Positions 6,381-8,724 of a DNA stretch of 8,724 nt are shown here, piece after piece. The notes beneath the pieces were generated by a model. The model saw only the letters and a list, made by a program, of their open reading frames with translations. It was not told the origin of the DNA and searched no databases. The first letter of the stretch is position 1. Every line of letters starts with the position of its first letter. The position numbers were made by a program, and so were the translations under genes. The stretch covers positions 1 through 8,724 of the forward strand of contig DMYD01000044.1 in NCBI GenBank assembly GCA_003483745.1, in the 5' to 3' direction. This DNA is from Roseburia sp. (GTDB lineage: Bacteria > Bacillota > Clostridia > Lachnospirales > Lachnospiraceae).

Positions 6381-7271
6381 TTACTGTTCGCACTTCATCC
6401 CAAGCTGCCAGAACGCTACCGCACTTGCTGCCGCCACGTTTAACGAATCCACGCCATGTGTCATCGGGATTTTTACCGTATAGTCACAGTCTGCGATCGT
6501 ATGGTCTGCCAGTCCGTCCCCTTCCGTTCCAAGAACGATTGCTAACTTTTCCTCCGCCATCATTTTTTCATCATCTATACTCACGGAGTCATCCCGAAGT
6601 GCCATTGCCGCCGTTTTATATCCAAGCTTATGCAGCACATCCATCGCACCGTCCGGCCAGCATGCATTTTTATCAAAATATGTCCACGGTATCTGGAATA
6701 CTGTTCCCATGCTGACACGGCTTGCTCTCCGGTACAGCGGATCTGCACAGGCTGGTGTCAAAAGAACTGCATCCATTCCAAGTGCCGCCGCAGAACGGAA
6801 AATTGCTCCGACATTTGTTGGATTTACCACATTTTCCAAAATTGCAACACGCCTTGCATTCTTGCAAAGCTGCTCCACCGAAGACAGTGCCGGACGGTAC
6901 ATGGCACAGAGCATGCCGCGTGTCAGCTGATATCCTGTGATTTTTGCAAGCATTTCAACTTCTGCCACATAAACCGGAATTACATGCTCATTCTCCCTAT
7001 AAACCAAAGACTCCTGTGTAAGATCTCGGCTTTGTAATTTATCACAGCGCGCAAGGATTTCTTTTGCCTGTGTCTCCACATGTTTTTTTTCCATCAAAAA
7101 TGACATCGGCACACAGCCGGCATCTAAGGCACGCTCGATCACCTTCGGACTTTCCGCAATGAAAATCCCCGGCTTCGGCTCAAAATAGTGAAAAAGCTGT
7201 GCTTCATTTAAATTGTAATAAATCTGCAGCTCCGGGGCATCCAGATCTTTGATTTCTATAATATTTATCAT
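6381..7271 (-). CDS. TrmH/SpoU-family RNA 2'-O-methyltransferase
   Basis: This 296-residue enzyme should methylate a ribose 2'-OH in rRNA or tRNA using S-adenosylmethionine. The C-terminal half is a knotted SpoU domain: motif 1 is NPTNVGAIFRSAAALG at 150-165 (Asn150 and Arg159), motif 2 is LGTEGDGL at 247-254, and motif 3 is KIPMTHGVDSLNVAAA at 267-282. These make the SAM-binding knot and catalytic site. Residues 1-110 form an N-terminal substrate-recognition region whose sequence I cannot tie to a named subfamily, so the RNA target is left open. Such genes are often annotated simply as RNA methyltransferase. The start at 7271 has GAGG 6 bases upstream (7278-7281) and an extended -10 promoter about 60 bases upstream. 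The gene is intact. Confidence 0.92.
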   Translation of the reverse strand: MINIIEIKDLDAPELQIYYNLNEAQLFHYFEPKPGIFIAESPKVIERALDAGCVPMSFLMEKKHVETQAKEILARCDKLQSRDLTQESLVYRENEHVIPVYVAEVEMLAKITGYQLTRGMLCAMYRPALSSVEQLCKNARRVAILENVVNPTNVGAIFRSAAALGMDAVLLTPACADPLYRRASRVSMGTVFQIPWTYFDKNACWPDGAMDVLHKLGYKTAAMALRDDSVSIDDEKMMAEEKLAIVLGTEGDGLADHTIADCDYTVKIPMTHGVDSLNVAAASAVAFWQLGMKCEQ

Positions 7272-7329
7272 TGTGTTCCTCTTTTCTCTCCTGTATCAGC
7301 GATTGAGCATATGGCAGATAAATTCATTG

Positions 7330-7338
7330 ATTATACCA
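7330..7338 (-). promoter_or_regulatory. Extended -10 promoter of the RNA methyltransferase gene
   Basis: The minus strand reads TGGTATAAT here: a perfect TATAAT with the TG extension, 58 bases upstream of the start codon at 7271. No good -35 hexamer lies at the usual distance, as is common for extended -10 promoters. It lies between the GNAT stop at 7358 and the methyltransferase gene, suggesting the latter starts a transcription unit of its own. Confidence 0.6.
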
Positions 7339-7357
7339 TGTGCAAAATGGCATATGA

Positions 7358-7840
7358 TCAAATTTCAAGCCGGAAAAGAATTCTTCCCTCCTCAAGCTCT
7401 CCCCAACAATTTACCGGCGGCTCCTTCGTTTCTTTAAATCCACAATCCGAATGCATTTTTATTGATGATAAATTACTTTTTCCTATAATGCAATCTATCT
7501 TTTTTGCGCCTGTGTCTTTCAAAAACTCCGTTACATGACGTATCAGTTTTTTACCATATCCTCTGTTTCTCTGCCCCGGCATCGTCTCAACTGCCTCAAA
7601 AAACCATTTCCCCGGCTCTGACTCAACTGCCCTGAGTCCGCATACCCACTGTTTTTCTACAGTTTCAACAAAAACCATCTGCTTTGGATTTTCGATAAAC
7701 TCCTTTAAAAACGCCGCATATGATGCCTCCATTTCATCACGATTTTTAAATTCCCCCTCCATATCCGCCATGGATTCTGCATATAATAAAAACATTTTTT
7801 TTATTACCTGTTCATTTACATTTTCAATCCGTTCTAACAT
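7358..7840 (-). CDS. GNAT-family N-acetyltransferase
   Basis: This 160-residue cytoplasmic acetyltransferase has the acetyl-CoA loop QRNRGYGKKLIRHV in its middle third and motif B SNLSSIKMHSDCGFKE near the C-terminus, as expected for a complete GNAT protein. The open frame continues upstream into the remains of an ABC-F gene, giving a 302-residue frame from 8266. I chose the ATG at 7840 because a perfect AGGAGG lies 6 bases upstream (7847-7852) and because 160 residues is normal for the family. The residues before it (EFSEGQKRR) are the ABC signature motif of another protein. The substrate is unknown; the sequence is not close to the polyamine-type GNAT at 4544-5053. A fused product from an upstream start cannot be excluded but would carry only a broken ATPase half. 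Confidence 0.82.
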   Translation of the reverse strand: MLERIENVNEQVIKKMFLLYAESMADMEGEFKNRDEMEASYAAFLKEFIENPKQMVFVETVEKQWVCGLRAVESEPGKWFFEAVETMPGQRNRGYGKKLIRHVTEFLKDTGAKKIDCIIGKSNLSSIKMHSDCGFKETKEPPVNCWGELEEGRILFRLEI

Positions 7841-8676
7841 TTTTATCCTCCTCTTCTGCCCCTCCGAAAATTCTTCGAGTCTTTTCTCAAATTGCGCCCG
7901 TTCCATGTCAAGCTGGCGCAGTAATGCAAAAAATAAACTTTCTTCTAAATTTCTTTCCCGGCAAAAATCTCTGATATCACCACGCAGAAAGCTGGTATCC
8001 TGATTAATATATGACACCACCAGATTAGAAGCTGTTCGGTTTTCTCCGTCTGTCACAAGCAATTTTGCATGACTGCTGCATGATTGCTGCAGAATCGTCT
8101 TAATCAGCGTCGATTTTCCACATCCGTTTTCTCCATGTAAAAAGACACGCTCCCCCTGCACCAGTTCAAAGGTCAGATTTTTCAATACATAGTCCTCTGC
8201 ACCTTCATACCGCACCGATATATGCTCTCGTTGCAACCGAGCGGTCATGCTCTTTGACGGGATCATAGCCTATTTTCGTCGCCTCGTTTTTATCTGCCCA
8301 CTTTCGGCTTCTTGCCGCCGCCTGTTTTAAAGATGCGATTTCTTTCAAATGTTTTTCATTTTCCTCCATCGCAAAATGATCCATCCGCGTCTTGTTTTCC
8401 CACCAGCTTGAAAAATTGCCGCTCTGTACCTCGATCGTCTTTCGGTTTAAAACCAGCACATGATCAATGCATGCATCTAAAATATCTCTGTCATGCGATA
8501 CCAGGATAAATCCCTTTTTTCCCGCGCAGATTTAAAAAAGTTGTTTTTCCTTTTCCATTTCTCCCGATCAGACCTAACTTCCAGTCCGTATCAATCCCAA
8601 AAGATACGTTTTCAAAAACCGTATCAAAACTTCCCTCATAACCATATGTGAGATCTGTTACCTGAATCTGTGACAT
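7841..8676 (-). pseudogene. Decayed ABC-F gene, Lsa-type
   Basis: Three pieces of one ABC-F protein lie in order in three frames. Piece 1 (8676 to about 8527) begins MSQIQVTDLTYGYEGSFDTV and includes Walker A GRNGKGKTT. Piece 2 (about 8519 to 8235) starts at GFILVSHDR, the switch-histidine motif, and continues through GNFSSWWENK into the linker RKWADKNEATKIG. Piece 3 (about 8230 to 7845) is the first part of NBD2, with EHISVRYEG, Walker A GENGCGKST and the signature EFSEGQKRR. Missing are the NBD1 signature and Walker B, most of the inter-domain linker, and NBD2 Walker B to the end. The DTDWKLGLIGRNG segment and GNFS...WENK pattern are Lsa-like, a family that includes ribosome-protecting resistance proteins. 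Family members have about 490-500 residues; barely half is left. The start at 8676 (GGAG 6 bases upstream) is preferred over 8688. A functional product is very unlikely. Confidence 0.85.
7847..7852 (-). promoter_or_regulatory. Ribosome binding site deciding the GNAT start
   Basis: AGGAGG on the minus strand lies 6 bases before the ATG at 7840. In the frame of the ABC-F remnant the same bases encode the arginines after SEGQK. This site argues that the acetyltransferase is translated on its own rather than only as the tail of a fusion. Confidence 0.75.
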
Positions 8677-8710
8677 AAAAATCTCCATTCTTGCGCTGCT
8701 TTCAAGCGCA
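8677..8710 (-). promoter_or_regulatory. Hairpin leader of the decayed Lsa-type ABC-F gene
   Basis: TGCGCT (8692-8697) and AGCGCA (8705-8710) form a 6-bp GC-rich stem with a 7-base loop. On the minus strand it is followed by AGAATGGAGATTTTT and ATG at 8676. The stem ends 15 bases before the start codon and GGAG (8683-8686) is 6 bases from it. The arrangement matches the leader at 4257-4294 closely, although the stem sequence is different. Confidence 0.5.
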
Positions 8711-8724
8711 TCTCAAGTTTGTGC

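Noticed and set aside
6353..7037. Plus-strand ORFs opposite the RNA methyltransferase
   Set aside because: Antisense shadows of a gene with complete SpoU motifs; composition rich in Cys, His and Pro as usual for such frames.
7308..7356. Two CATATG sites flanking the methyltransferase promoter
   Set aside because: Each is a short self-palindrome and the wider match is imperfect; likely chance in an AT-rich gap.
7358..8266. Single 302-residue ABC-GNAT fusion protein
   Set aside because: The N-terminal part starts in a scar, lacks Walker B and the rest of its domain, and the GNAT has its own perfect ribosome binding site; I treat the fusion frame as incidental.

Overview
The window looks like a chromosomal segment of a low-to-moderate GC Firmicute, most likely a gut Lachnospiraceae (relatives of Roseburia, Blautia or Agathobacter). 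This rests on codon style, strong AGGAGG-type ribosome binding sites and the gene families present; it is an inference, not a database match. All intact genes read on the minus strand. The only plus-strand coding trace is a short gene remnant.

Layout, left to right. (1) 13-1867 is a compact three-gene operon, transcribed from the right: a YtrA-type GntR repressor, an ABC ATPase and an ABC-2 permease. Neighbouring genes overlap by 4 bases. A consensus promoter and a 15-base palindrome (probable auto-operator) lie just upstream. The operon is clearly richer in A+T than the rest of the window. (2) 1868-2225 has no intact gene. It holds that promoter, an inverted repeat, a C-terminal scrap of a GH31 glycosidase on the plus strand and a perfect 13-bp hairpin that probably terminates transcription from both sides. 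(3) 2226-4472 carries a YdiF-type ABC-F translation factor preceded by an unrecognised 51-residue small protein. (4) 4544-7271 carries a diamine/polyamine-type GNAT acetyltransferase, a type-1 glycerate kinase, a possible 52-residue ORF and a TrmH/SpoU-family RNA 2'-O-methyltransferase. (5) 7358-8676 carries a GNAT acetyltransferase and, upstream of it, the wreck of a second ABC-F gene of the Lsa type. That wreck has two internal deletion or frameshift scars and has lost its 3' end; its last piece runs in frame into the acetyltransferase.

The most notable pattern is a recurring 5' leader. Three minus-strand genes (the YdiF-type ABC-F, the polyamine-type GNAT and the decayed Lsa-type ABC-F) have a hairpin whose 3' arm ends 15-17 bases before the start codon. 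The stem sequences differ, but the flank keeps a shared CGCARGAA core and, in the two ABC-F leaders, GAATGGAGAT. Varying stems with a constant flank and spacing suggest a structured translational leader or a small dispersed repeat family.

Functionally the window mixes translation-related genes (two ABC-F genes, one broken, and an rRNA/tRNA-type methylase), small-molecule acetylation, glycerate metabolism and a drug/peptide-type ABC exporter operon. I see no evidence that they form one pathway. No tRNA, rRNA, CRISPR array or complete insertion sequence was seen.
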